A stretch of 58,703 nt of DNA from Carideicomes alvinocaridis (GCA_005473895.2 SRJI02000026.1:1-58703), one strand, 5' to 3'. Numbered from the stretch's first letter, positions 1 to 8,229 are shown. A program made the numbers and translations. Notes: generated from the letters alone by a model not told the origin.

Positions 1-1
1 C

Positions 2-1699
2 CCGGCCGCGCCGCCCGCGGCCAGCACCACCCCGGCCGCGCCGATTTCCCGTGCCGCGCTGGCCGCCGCCGTGCCGGTGGAAAACCCCGCCTTCGACGAG
101 GACGAGCCGGAAACCGGGACGCCCGGGGACCGCCGCCCGCCGAAAACCGCGCGCGACCTCGAACGCGAGCGGATGACCGTGTTCGGCGCGCGCCGGCAGG
201 ACCAGATTGGCGGCAAGCCGCGCTACCTGGGCCTGATGCTGACCCTGGCGCTCCTGCTGTTCCTCGCCGGGGTCTTCGCCTGGGCCTCCGTCTTCATGGA
301 GGACGGGCTGGCGCGGTTCTTCGGCAGCGACGAACCCGTCGTCGCCGCCCTGCCCGAGGCCGCCGGGGATGACCCGACAACCGGCTCCACCCCGACCATG
401 CCCGCGGCTTCGGAGACCGCTCCGACCGGGGACGACACCACCCAGAGCGCCGATCGGACCACGCCCCCGGCGCAGACCGACCAGCCCCCGGCCCAGAGCG
501 AACTGGCGGCCGAGCTTGCCCCCGAACCGGAGCCGGAACCCCAGGCCAGCGCCGATCCCGTCATGATCCGCCCGGAGGAGGACGCGCCCGCCCTGCCCGA
601 TCCGATCCGGTCCGAGGCGATCAGCTCCGAAGAGGCGCAGGCTCGCTATGCCGCCACCGGCGTCTGGCAGCGTGCGCCGCAGCCGCCGCAGGCGCCCGGC
701 GGATCCGAGGGCACGGCCGATATCTACGTCGCCTCGATCGATCGCGACGTGCCCTCGCAGGACGCCATAGCCCTGCCCGGCACCGATGCGATGATGGAGG
801 CGGACGAGCCGCCCGAAGCGACCTTTCCGCCCCCGCCGCCGGGCGTGCGCTACCGGGTCGATGACCGCGGCCTGATCGTCCCCAGCGAGGACGGGATCGT
901 GGCCCCCGGGGGCTACACGCTCTATTCCGGCCAGCCCGGGATCCTGCCGCGTCCGCGCCCCGGCAGCGCGGCCCCCGCGACGCCGGAAGGCGAAGCCCTG
1001 CCCGCGGAGAATGCGCCGATCCTCGCCTCGCCCGAGGCCGCCGAACTGATCGACATCCGCCCGCGCCTGCGCCCCGAGACGCTGGTGGAGGATAACGAAC
1101 GCGTGCAGCTTGGCGGCCGCAGCCGCGACGAGCTGGCCACCCTGCGCCCCCGCCTGCGCCCCGAAGATCTCGCCCCGGCCCCCGCCGTCGCGGCCGCGGA
1201 GACCGGGACGCCCGAAGAGCCCCGCGTCTCGGAGGCCTCCGGCATCGCCGCGCAGGCCATGGCCGACGCGGTGGCCGAGGCGGGCGAGGTCGAGCTGGAA
1301 GAGGATTTCGAGGCGGCCAGCGACCAGGCGGTCGCAGCGTCGCTTGCCCCGCGCGCCCGGCCCGGCAACATGGGCTCCATCGTGCGCGAGGCCGAGACCA
1401 CAGCGCCGCAGCAGGTGGCGCAGGCGCCGCGCGCGGTCCAGCCCTCGATCCCCTCCAGCGCCTCGGTGGCGCGGCAGGCGACGGTCGAGAACGCGATCAA
1501 CCTACGCCGGATCAACCTGATCGGCGTTTACGGCAAGCCCTCCAACCGCCGCGCGCTGGTCCGTCTGCCCAATGGCCGCTACGAGAAGGTGGCGGTGGGC
1601 GACAGGATCGACGGCGGCCGTGTCGCCGCGATCGGCGAGACCGAGCTGCGCTACGTCAAGGGCGGGCGGTCGCTGCTGCTGAAGATGCCGAACGGCTGA
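2..1699 (+). CDS. Membrane-anchored Pro/Glu-rich protein, 5' end outside window
   Basis: The reading frame is open from the first bases of the window, so the N-terminus is missing and this is the C-terminal part (at least 565 codons). One clear transmembrane segment lies at about bases 217-300. It is followed by some 350 residues of acidic, Ala/Pro/Glu-rich low-complexity sequence with recurring RPRLRPE-type blocks. The protein ends in a compact conserved-looking domain (about bases 1495-1699) with motifs INLIGVYG and VRLPNGRYEKVAVGD, which resembles the small beta domain of pilus or secretion assembly proteins. The function is unknown to me. The layout suggests a cytoplasmic N-part, one membrane pass and a periplasmic C-terminal domain. 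Such proteins in this order are sometimes mislabelled as a translation initiation factor because of the low-complexity region. Confidence 0.8.
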   Translation, partial: PAAPPAASTTPAAPISRAALAAAVPVENPAFDEDEPETGTPGDRRPPKTARDLERERMTVFGARRQDQIGGKPRYLGLMLTLALLLFLAGVFAWASVFMEDGLARFFGSDEPVVAALPEAAGDDPTTGSTPTMPAASETAPTGDDTTQSADRTTPPAQTDQPPAQSELAAELAPEPEPEPQASADPVMIRPEEDAPALPDPIRSEAISSEEAQARYAATGVWQRAPQPPQAPGGSEGTADIYVASIDRDVPSQDAIALPGTDAMMEADEPPEATFPPPPPGVRYRVDDRGLIVPSEDGIVAPGGYTLYSGQPGILPRPRPGSAAPATPEGEALPAENAPILASPEAAELIDIRPRLRPETLVEDNERVQLGGRSRDELATLRPRLRPEDLAPAPAVAAAETGTPEEPRVSEASGIAAQAMADAVAEAGEVELEEDFEAASDQAVAASLAPRARPGNMGSIVREAETTAPQQVAQAPRAVQPSIPSSASVARQATVENAINLRRINLIGVYGKPSNRRALVRLPNGRYEKVAVGDRIDGGRVAAIGETELRYVKGGRSLLLKMPNG

Positions 1700-1830
1700 T
1701 CCGCCGGTGCCGCGGTTCGTCGCGGCTCACGGCTCGCGCCTGCGGACCCTGTTTCACCACTTCCGCGATGCCACACCCGCGCCGAAAACTCAGCGCGGCC
1801 CACAGCCCGCGGCCCCCAAACACCCGGCGT

Positions 1831-3006
1831 TCATATCACCGAACCCTGGGCCACCGCTTCGGCCCGTCCTCCGCCGATCAGTTTCTCGTGGGTCTGGATC
1901 GCGAAACGGTCGGTCATGCCGGCGATGTAATCCGCCACGATCCGGGCCAGCGCCGTCTCGTCCGCCGCCTCGGCCACGTCCTTGCGCCATTGCTTTGGCA
2001 GCAGGTCCGTCCGCTCCATGAAGAGCGGGAACAGCTCGCGCACCATGTGGGTCACCTGTTCCCGCATCGCCACCACCGCGGGGGCGCGGTACATGCGGTG
2101 GAACAGGAAGTGCCGGATCTGCTTCAGGTCGTGGAACAGCGGGTCGGAGAAGCGGATCATCATGCGCCCCGCATGGCGGATCTCGGTCACGTCGCGGGGA
2201 TCGAGTTCACGCAGATTCGCCTCGCCCACGGCGATCACGTCCTCCACCAGGATGCCGAAGAACCGGCGCAGCGCCTCGTGCCGCCGGCGGTAATAGTTCA
2301 GCCCCGGGTACTTGCGATCGACCTCGGTAAAGCAATCGTGCAGGATCGGCAGCTCGCCCAGGTCGTCGGTGGAGAAGAGTTCGGCCCGCAGCCCGTCATG
2401 CAGATCGTGGTTGTTGTAGGCGATGTCGTCCGACAGCGCCGCCACCTGCGCCTCGGCGGAGGCATGGGTGTCGAGCTCCAGGTCGTGGCGGGCGTTGTAT
2501 TCCGCCAGCGCATAGGGGATCTCACCCGTCACCGGGCCGTTATGCTTGGCGATGCCTTCCAGCGTCTCCCAGGTCAGGTTCAGCCCGTCGAAATCGGCGT
2601 AATGCCGTTCCAGTGAGGTGACGATGCGGATCGCCTGCGCGTTGTGGTCGAAGCCGCCATAGGGCTCCATGAGCTCGGTCAGCACGTCCTCGCCGGTATG
2701 GCCGAAGGGCGTGTGGCCCAGGTCATGGGCCAGCGCCACCGCCTCCGTCAGGTCGGAATTCAGGCCCAGCACGCCGCCCATGGTCCGCGCCACCTGCGCC
2801 ACCTCGATGCTATGGGTCAGCCGGGTGCGGAAGTAATCGCCCTCGTGCTCGATGAAGACCTGCGTCTTGTGCTTGAGCCGCCGGAAGGCCGAGGAATGGA
2901 TGATGCGGTCCCGGTCACGCTGGAAGGCCGAGCGGAAGGTGCTGGTGCTTTCCGGCATGAGCCGCCCGCGGCTCTGCGCGGGGTCGGATGCGTATCGCGC
3001 GGTCAT
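1831..3006 (-). CDS. dgt: Deoxyguanosinetriphosphate triphosphohydrolase-like protein
   Basis: This is an HD-domain dNTP triphosphohydrolase (391 aa) that hydrolyses dNTPs to deoxynucleoside plus triphosphate, so acting in dNTP pool control. The metal-binding signature is intact: His65 in RLTHSIEVAQ, the His94-Asp95 pair in ALAHDLGHTPFGH, and a later Asp in ALSDDIAYNNHD. The N-terminal RDRDRIIHSSAFRRLKHKTQVF block is typical of the family. I chose the ATG at 3006 (MTARYASD) because a GAGAGGCGG ribosome site precedes it; an in-frame ATG 42 bases further upstream lacks one. It is divergent from the Fe-S carrier gene across about 87 bp. Length and motifs are normal. Confidence 0.93.
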   Translation of the reverse strand: MTARYASDPAQSRGRLMPESTSTFRSAFQRDRDRIIHSSAFRRLKHKTQVFIEHEGDYFRTRLTHSIEVAQVARTMGGVLGLNSDLTEAVALAHDLGHTPFGHTGEDVLTELMEPYGGFDHNAQAIRIVTSLERHYADFDGLNLTWETLEGIAKHNGPVTGEIPYALAEYNARHDLELDTHASAEAQVAALSDDIAYNNHDLHDGLRAELFSTDDLGELPILHDCFTEVDRKYPGLNYYRRRHEALRRFFGILVEDVIAVGEANLRELDPRDVTEIRHAGRMMIRFSDPLFHDLKQIRHFLFHRMYRAPAVVAMREQVTHMVRELFPLFMERTDLLPKQWRKDVAEAADETALARIVADYIAGMTDRFAIQTHEKLIGGGRAEAVAQGSVI

Positions 3007-3093
3007 CTGCCTGTGCCGCCTCTCTTGTCGCCTGTCATTGCGGCCCATATATTAAGCCTGCGACGAAATGAACACGCTCTGTGGAGGATCTCC

Positions 3094-3417
3094 ATGCAAT
3101 TGCCCCCGAAAGTGACCACCCGCGCCTTCGAGCGGTTGGCCGAGATCGGTGCCAACGCCGAAGGTCAGGCCCTGCGCGTGGCCGTCGAGGGTGGCGGCTG
3201 CTCGGGGTTTCAATACGACATCCGGCTCGATGCGCCGGCCGAGGATGACCTCGTGCTGGAAGGCAACGGGCAGAAGGTGGTCGTCGATTCCGTCTCGCAG
3301 CCCTTCCTGGCCGGCGCGACCATCGACTTCACCGAGGAGCTGATCGGTGCCCGCTTCGTGATCGAGAACCCGAACGCCACGTCGAGCTGTGGCTGCGGGA
3401 CCTCCTTCTCCATCTGA
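3094..3417 (+). CDS. erpA: A-type iron-sulfur cluster carrier/insertion protein (ErpA/IscA, HesB family)
   Basis: A small (107 aa) A-type carrier that binds a Fe-S cluster and hands it to apo-enzymes in the cytoplasm. The three ligand cysteines are present: Cys36 in GGGCSGFQY and Cys99/Cys101 in the C-terminal SCGCGTSF. The start at 3094 follows a good GTGGAGGATC ribosome site, and a longer in-frame extension upstream looks non-coding. It stands alone rather than in an isc or suf operon, so ErpA or a general A-type carrier is more likely than operon-linked IscA. The exact subtype cannot be settled by eye. Confidence 0.93.
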   Translation: MQLPPKVTTRAFERLAEIGANAEGQALRVAVEGGGCSGFQYDIRLDAPAEDDLVLEGNGQKVVVDSVSQPFLAGATIDFTEELIGARFVIENPNATSSCGCGTSFSI

Positions 3418-3477
3418 TTTCCCTTCGATCGGGCTGATGGTCCCGGGGCCAAGGCGGCCCCGGCCAAGCCCTTGTCG

Positions 3478-4587
3478 TCAGCAGGCCCTGCGCCGCCGCG
3501 GCTCTGCCCGGGCGAAATGCGCGAAGAACTCCGGGAAGTCTGGGGTCGAGGCCTCGGCCGCCTGCACGGTCGCGCGCGCCTCGGGCGGCAGCCGGTAAAG
3601 GACACGCTCGCGCATCCTCTCCCAATCCGCCGACCTGAGCGGCATGTCATGCAGCGCCAGGGACAGGGGCAGCAACGCGCTGTCCCGCGGCGCCGGCACG
3701 AAGCGGCAGGGCCCCGGCGGACAGTCGAAGGCCAAGGGCTCTCCCTGCGACACCGCCCTCAGCCAGGCCGAGACCATCGCCTCGTGGTAGCCATCCATCC
3801 CGCCCGGCGCACCCGGCAGGATCCGCGTGGCCTGCAGCGTCCGGCCCACTTCCGCCTCCCAGGCCGCCGGGGGTCGGTGGCCCGCCTGCCGAAGGGCGAT
3901 GCAGACCTCCGCCAGCAGGTCGCTGTCGCGGTCGAGGAAGGCCACCAGCCCGGCATGGGTCAGGCTGCGCGCCACCTCCGCCGAAAGGCCCGGATCGCGG
4001 CGGCCGTATTCCGACAAGTAGAAGACGACATGCGTCAGCTCGTAGGCCGCCTTGCGGTTGGGCAGCGCGAACCGCTCCGCGCCGGCGGCGAAGGCCCGCA
4101 GGCGAGGCTCCAGCCCCCGGTCATCGGGCAGCGGATCGACCCCGCGCCGCGCCATCAGCCGCCGCGCCTCCGCCCGCTGCAGATCCGACAGCTCGCCCCG
4201 GGCCAGCCCCTGCCGCGCGGCACGCTCCACCATGGCGCCGGCGATTCCCTCGCCATCGCCGGCCAGCCCGAGCGCCTCCAGGTCGAGCGCGATGGAGAGC
4301 AGGAAGCGGTAATATTGCGGGAAGAAGCGCAGCATCTCCTCCAGCCGCGCCCGCACCGGCAGGAACGGCGCGAGCGCCTCCTCCGGCAGGGGCTGACCGA
4401 CATGGCGCGTCACCTCGAGAATGTTCAGAAGCTCCGCGCATTCCTTCATCCATGGCACCGAATTCGGCGGCTGGCGGTGCCGAACCACTGCCTCGATCAG
4501 CGCAGCGGGGCCCGGCGCCGGCTGTGTCACCGGCGCGCAGGTCATCGGAGCCTGGCGCCGCGCGCCAAGCGGGATCACGTTCGTCAT
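3478..4587 (-). CDS. Unknown 369-aa protein, partner of the FSSGC-repeat peptide
   Basis: I do not recognise this with certainty. The start at 4587 has a clean GGGAGG ribosome site. The protein looks all-helical and soluble, with no signal peptide or membrane segment. Conserved-looking features are WMKECAELLNILEVTRHVG (about 46-64), FFPQYYRFLLSIALDLEALG (88-107), AYELTHVVFYLSEYGRRD (181-198), FLDRDSDLLAEVCIALRQ (217-234) and DGYHEAMVSAWL (265-276). The repeated His/Asp/Glu-bearing helices could form an active site or a peptide-binding surface, which is inference. It lies 68 bp downstream of the FSSGC-repeat peptide gene on the same strand with a hairpin between them, so the pair is probably cotranscribed. 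It could be a modification enzyme, a recognition or leader-binding protein, or an exporter adaptor. The C-terminus is very basic with a final Cys. Confidence 0.8.
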   Translation of the reverse strand: MTNVIPLGARRQAPMTCAPVTQPAPGPAALIEAVVRHRQPPNSVPWMKECAELLNILEVTRHVGQPLPEEALAPFLPVRARLEEMLRFFPQYYRFLLSIALDLEALGLAGDGEGIAGAMVERAARQGLARGELSDLQRAEARRLMARRGVDPLPDDRGLEPRLRAFAAGAERFALPNRKAAYELTHVVFYLSEYGRRDPGLSAEVARSLTHAGLVAFLDRDSDLLAEVCIALRQAGHRPPAAWEAEVGRTLQATRILPGAPGGMDGYHEAMVSAWLRAVSQGEPLAFDCPPGPCRFVPAPRDSALLPLSLALHDMPLRSADWERMRERVLYRLPPEARATVQAAEASTPDFPEFFAHFARAEPRRRRAC

Positions 4588-4610
4588 CTGCTATCCCTCC
4601 CGTAGCCGTC

Positions 4611-4639
4611 CGGCCGGGCGGCGTCATACCCCCCGGCCG
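4611..4639 (-). promoter_or_regulatory. Intercistronic hairpin between peptide gene and its partner
   Basis: An 8-bp perfect inverted repeat, CGGCCGGG (4611-4618) and CCCGGCCG (4632-4639) with a 13-nt loop, sits between the stop of the peptide gene (4656) and the start of the 369-aa gene (4587). No T-tract follows, so partial attenuation or RNA stabilisation, giving more peptide than partner, is more likely than full termination. That role is inferred. Confidence 0.45.
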
Positions 4640-4655
4640 TTCCGTCAGACCCGGC

Positions 4656-4886
4656 TCAGCACCCCGAGGAGAAGGCCCCGGTCGCCGCGCCCTCGTGGCC
4701 CAGGCCGCCCCGCGCCGCGCAGCCCGAGGAAAAGAGCGCCACGCCCTCCCCGGTCATCGCCGAGCCCGCCACCGGCGCGCAGCCGGAGGAGAATAGCCCG
4801 GTGTCAGCCCCGCGATGCGCCCCGGCCGGCGACGTCATTCCCGCAGTGACATCAACGGGTTGGATACGGTCGAGATTGTCGTACAT
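4656..4886 (-). CDS. 76-aa peptide with three FSSGC repeats (candidate precursor peptide)
   Basis: The start at 4886 (MYDNLDRIQPVDV) is supported by GGAGGA seven bases upstream; the in-frame ATG at 4901 overlaps that site. The N-terminal 27 residues form a charged, leader-like region with DNLDRIQPVDV. Then come three repeats: TGLFSSGC (29-36), ALFSSGC (50-56) and GAFSSGC (70-76). The Phe residues fall at 32, 52 and 72, an exact 20-residue period, and the last Cys is the C-terminal residue. Spacers are rich in Gly and Ala. The peptide has no signal sequence and no membrane segment. Three identical Cys-ending cores behind a distinct N-terminus match how multi-core ribosomal peptide natural-product precursors look. 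Post-translational modification is inferred, not seen. The gene precedes the unknown 369-aa gene. Confidence 0.8.
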   Translation of the reverse strand: MYDNLDRIQPVDVTAGMTSPAGAHRGADTGLFSSGCAPVAGSAMTGEGVALFSSGCAARGGLGHEGAATGAFSSGC

Positions 4887-4929
4887 ATGGTCTTCCTCCA
4901 TGTGGTCCGCACGCCTCTGGCGCGTGCAA

Positions 4930-5010
4930 TCCGAAGGTGATCCAAAAGGGGTTAACAACTACTTAAGCGGTACTGCTACAATTGTAATCATCTCTAGGTT
5001 GATCGCTGCC
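4930..5010 (-). promoter_or_regulatory. AT-rich upstream region of the FSSGC peptide operon
   Basis: About 80 bp that are markedly less GC-rich than the surroundings separate the peptide gene from divergent xthA. It holds the palindrome TACAATTGTA (4977-4986) and the TTAAC/GTTAA and CTTAAG elements around 4950-4967. This is the natural place for the peptide operon promoter and a possible operator. I cannot assign a particular -35/-10 pair with confidence. Confidence 0.4.
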
Positions 5011-5078
5011 CGCACGCCTTGCCACCGCGGCCGGGATGCGGGATAGATCGGGCCGCACCCCGGACCACAGGACGCCCC

Positions 5079-5858
5079 ATGAAGATCGCCACCTTCAACA
5101 TCAACGGCATCAAGGCGCGGATCGGCGCGCTCAGCGACTGGCTGACCGAGGCGCAGCCCGACGTGGCGCTGCTGCAGGAGATCAAGTCGGTCGACGAGAA
5201 TTTCCCGCGCGAGCATTTCGAGGACATGGGCTACACGGTCGAGACCCATGGCCAGAAAAGCTTCAACGGCGTGGCGATCCTGTCGAAACTTCCGCTGGAG
5301 GACGTGACCCGCGGCCTGCCCGGCGATGACGAGGACGAACATGCCCGCTGGATCGAGGCCACGGTGATGGGCCGGGTGCCTGTGCGGGTCTGCGGGCTCT
5401 ACCTGCCCAACGGCAACCCGGCGCCGGGGCCGAAATACGACTACAAGCTCGCCTGGATGGAGCGCTTGCAGGCCCGCGCGAAGGAGCTGCTCGCGGCGGA
5501 AGAGCCGGCGCTGATGGCGGGCGATTACAACGTCATCCCGCAGGACGAGGACGCCAAGCGCCCCGAGGCCTGGCGCGAGGATGCGCTGGCCCTGCCCCAG
5601 ACGCGTGCCGCCTTCCGCCGGGTGCTGAACCTCGGCTTCACCGAGGCCTTCCGCGCCCGCACCCGTGACCCGGGGCATTATTCCTTCTGGGACTACCAGG
5701 CCGGCGCGTGGAACCGCGACGACGGCATCCGCATCGACCATTTCCTGCTGACGCCCGCCTGCGCGGACCTGCTTCTCGACTGCCAGATCGACAAGGATGT
5801 CCGGGGCCGGGAAAAGCCCTCGGACCATGTTCCGGTCTGGGTGGAGTTCGACGCCTGA
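5079..5858 (+). CDS. xthA: Exodeoxyribonuclease III
   Basis: A base-excision-repair AP endonuclease and 3'-5' exonuclease of the exonuclease III/EEP family (259 aa). Visible family motifs are KIATFNINGIKAR at the N-terminus, LLQEIKS with the metal-binding Glu, LMAGDYNVIPQ with the catalytic Asp and Asn, and the C-terminal RIDHFLL and SDHVPVWVEF with the catalytic Asp-His. The start at 5079 gives the canonical MKIATFN; an upstream in-frame extension has no family character. It is a normal-length monocistronic gene, convergent with the yeiH-like gene 22 bp downstream. Confidence 0.95.
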   Translation: MKIATFNINGIKARIGALSDWLTEAQPDVALLQEIKSVDENFPREHFEDMGYTVETHGQKSFNGVAILSKLPLEDVTRGLPGDDEDEHARWIEATVMGRVPVRVCGLYLPNGNPAPGPKYDYKLAWMERLQARAKELLAAEEPALMAGDYNVIPQDEDAKRPEAWREDALALPQTRAAFRRVLNLGFTEAFRARTRDPGHYSFWDYQAGAWNRDDGIRIDHFLLTPACADLLLDCQIDKDVRGREKPSDHVPVWVEFDA

Positions 5859-5880
5859 GCCGGGCCGAGCCCTCGACGCG

Positions 5881-6921
5881 TCAGGTCAGCAGCAGCACCA
5901 GCGCCAGCCCCGTGCAGGAGATGAAGAGCCATGCCAGCGCGCCAAGCGCCAGCGGCCGCGCGCCCTTGGCCCGGAGCTTGCGGATATCCGTCTCCAGCCC
6001 CATCGCCGCCAGCGCCGCGGTCAGCAGGAAGGCGGTCAGCCAGACCAGCGCGCCATGCAGCGGCTCGGGGATCGGCAGGGCGGAATTCACCCCCACCATG
6101 GCGATGAAGCCCAGGACGAACCACGGCATCGGCGCGCGGCCCGCGGGTCCGTCCCCGCCCTGCCGCCGCGCGGCCCAGAGCCCCAGCGACAGCACCAGCG
6201 GCGCCAGCAAAATGACCCGGGCGAGTTTCGCCACGGTGCCGGTCTGGCCCGCTGCCTCGCCGCCCTGGAAGGCCGCGCCGACGACCTGCGCCACCTCGTG
6301 GATCGAGGCCCCGACCCAGAGACCGTAGCTGTCCGCCCCGAGCCCCAGCAGCGGCGCCAGCGCCGGGAAGGCCAGCATCGACAGCGACCCGAAGACCGTG
6401 ACGCAGGCGATGGCATAGGCCACGTCCTCGTCCGAGCCGCGGGTGACCGTGTTGGTCGCCAGCACGGCCGAGGCGCCGCAGACCGAGGTGCCCGCGGCAA
6501 TGAGCTCCGTCAGCTTGCGCTCCACCCCCATGGCGCGGCCCACGAGCTTGGTGAAGACGAAGGTCAGCCCCAGCGTCGCCACGATGGCCAGCAGGCCGCC
6601 GCCGCCCACCGCCACGAGCTGCATCAGCGTCAGCTGCAGCCCCAGCAGGATGATGGCAAAGCGCAGGATCTTCTTCAGGGAAAAGGTGATGCCCGGCGCG
6701 GCCGCGGGAATCGGCCCGAATGTGTTGCGGATCACCATGCCCAGCACCATCGCCACGACCAGCGGGCTGAGCGCTGCGATGCCCGAGAGGCGCTGCACGC
6801 CCATCGCGACCAGCGCCAGCCCCAGGGTCAGGGCCAGTCCCGGCAGAAGCGGTCGCATCCACTGGGTGATGCGCCCGAGGCCGCCGCTGGCCTGGCTCTG
6901 CTTGATGTCGCTGTAATGCAT
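5881..6921 (-). CDS. yeiH: YeiH/YadS-type putative sulfate exporter family membrane protein
   Basis: A polytopic inner-membrane protein (346 aa, about ten hydrophobic segments) of the UPF0324/YeiH family. Characteristic stretches are VVAMVLGMVIRNTFG, the GTSVCGASAVLATNTV loop and SIHEVAQVVGAA. The family is annotated as a putative sulfate or anion exporter, and the substrate is not known from sequence. The divergent LysR regulator 108 bp away and the candidate operator between them suggest that it controls this gene, as is usual for yeiH loci. Confidence 0.88.
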   Translation of the reverse strand: MHYSDIKQSQASGGLGRITQWMRPLLPGLALTLGLALVAMGVQRLSGIAALSPLVVAMVLGMVIRNTFGPIPAAAPGITFSLKKILRFAIILLGLQLTLMQLVAVGGGGLLAIVATLGLTFVFTKLVGRAMGVERKLTELIAAGTSVCGASAVLATNTVTRGSDEDVAYAIACVTVFGSLSMLAFPALAPLLGLGADSYGLWVGASIHEVAQVVGAAFQGGEAAGQTGTVAKLARVILLAPLVLSLGLWAARRQGGDGPAGRAPMPWFVLGFIAMVGVNSALPIPEPLHGALVWLTAFLLTAALAAMGLETDIRKLRAKGARPLALGALAWLFISCTGLALVLLLT

Positions 6922-6983
6922 TGTCCGGCCTTCCGTTCTTTCCGCGTTGCGGCATAGATCGTCGTTCGGCCCTCACAATTCCA

Positions 6984-7001
6984 TCGACTAGTTCTTGTCG
7001 A
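6984..7001. promoter_or_regulatory. Candidate LysR-type operator (TCGAC-N8-GTCGA)
   Basis: A perfect 5-bp inverted repeat with an 8-bp spacer lies in the yeiH/lysR divergent region. It contains a T-N11-A pattern as expected for LysR-family sites. It sits just upstream of the regulator gene, as autoregulated LysR sites do. Confidence 0.5.
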
Positions 7002-7029
7002 AATGATCGATTTCCCTCATGTAGTGATC

Positions 7030-7914
7030 ATGACCCTCGAACAGCTCCGCATCTTTCTCGCCGTCGCCGAGCGACAGCACGTGACCCGCGCCGCCGAGAC
7101 GCTGCACCTGACGCAATCGGCCGTCAGCGCCTCGGTCGCGGCGCTGGAGCGGACCCATGGCGTGACGCTCTTCGACCGGATCGGCCGGCGCATCGTGCTG
7201 ACCGATGCGGGCGAGGCGCTGATCCCCGAGGCACGCGCGATCCTGAACCGGGTGGAGACGGCGGAGCTGCTGCTGCAGGACATGGGGGGAGAGCCGCGCG
7301 GCCGGCTGCGGATCCATGCCAGCCAGACGGTGGCGAGCTACTGGCTGCCGCAGCGCATGGTGGCTCTGAACGACGCCCATCCACGGATCGAGCTGGCGCT
7401 GAGCGTGGGCAACACCGCGCAGGTGGCCCGTGCCGTGGCCGAGGGCGCCGCCGATCTGGGGCTGGTCGAGGGCGAGGTGAGCCAGGGCGACCTGCACCGG
7501 CAGGTGGTGGCCCGGGACGAGCTGGTGATGGTCGTGGCCCGGGACCATCCGCTGGCCACAGGCGGTACCGTTGCCCCCGCGGATTATCCCGCGCAGCGCT
7601 GGATCCTGCGCGAGGAAGGCTCCGGCACCCGCTCCGAGTTCGAGGGTCACCTCGCGGCCGCCGGCCTGGCGCTCGACGCGCTCGACGTGGCGCTGGAGCT
7701 GCCCTCGAACGAGGCGGTGATCGCCGCGGTCTCGGCCGGGGGCTGCGTCAGCGTGCTGTCGCGACGCGCGGTGGAAAGCGCCTCGGCCGCCGGCCGGGTG
7801 CGGGCGCTGGCGATCCCGGGCGCGGAACGTCCCTTTGCCGTGCTCACCCATCCCGGCCGCCACCGGACGCAGGCGCTGCAGGCCATGCTCGCGCTGCTCA
7901 CCGGCTCGCCCTGA
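7030..7914 (+). CDS. LysR-family transcriptional regulator
   Basis: A 294-aa LTTR. The N-terminal winged helix-turn-helix is clear (LEQLRIFLAVAERQHVTRAAE, then LTQSAVSASVAALE and LFDRIGRRIVLTDAGEAL). It is followed by the alpha/beta effector-binding domain (GRLRIHASQTVASYWLP onwards). I chose ATG 7030 (MTLEQL) as the family-like start; ATG 7003 would add nine residues (MIDFPHVVI), and neither has a strong ribosome site. Divergent orientation to the YeiH-type exporter implies it regulates that gene, probably in response to a small sulfur or carbon metabolite (inference). Confidence 0.9.
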   Translation: MTLEQLRIFLAVAERQHVTRAAETLHLTQSAVSASVAALERTHGVTLFDRIGRRIVLTDAGEALIPEARAILNRVETAELLLQDMGGEPRGRLRIHASQTVASYWLPQRMVALNDAHPRIELALSVGNTAQVARAVAEGAADLGLVEGEVSQGDLHRQVVARDELVMVVARDHPLATGGTVAPADYPAQRWILREEGSGTRSEFEGHLAAAGLALDALDVALELPSNEAVIAAVSAGGCVSVLSRRAVESASAAGRVRALAIPGAERPFAVLTHPGRHRTQALQAMLALLTGSP

Positions 7915-8229
7915 GCCGAGCCTGCGATGGGTGCGGCCCTCGCCTCGGCTTGGTCCCTGCCATTGTGCCCAACCACAGGCCCGCACCCCGCAAGTGATCC
8001 CCTGCCCCTGCCCGCGAAAGCGACCGGCGCGGGGCCAATCTCCCGGGAACCGGCGTTCACTGCCCGGACCAGAGTCCGCCGATGCGCCGCCCGGGGGTGC
8101 GGATCGGAAACCCGGGCGCTCTCCGCCCCGCGAAACAGGGCAGAGAAGGCGCCGCGCGCGGTCACCTGACCTTGCGGAAGCCGGCGCGGGCCGGTAGCCG
8201 GGGCGCAACGAAACCCCGAGGATCATTCC
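7915..8229. other. Gene-free spacer before the symporter pair
   Basis: About 315 bp with no credible coding sequence on either strand. The last 15 bases before the small membrane gene carry no strong ribosome site. I see no convincing terminator or repeat. It presumably contains the promoter of the small membrane protein and symporter genes. Confidence 0.5.
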
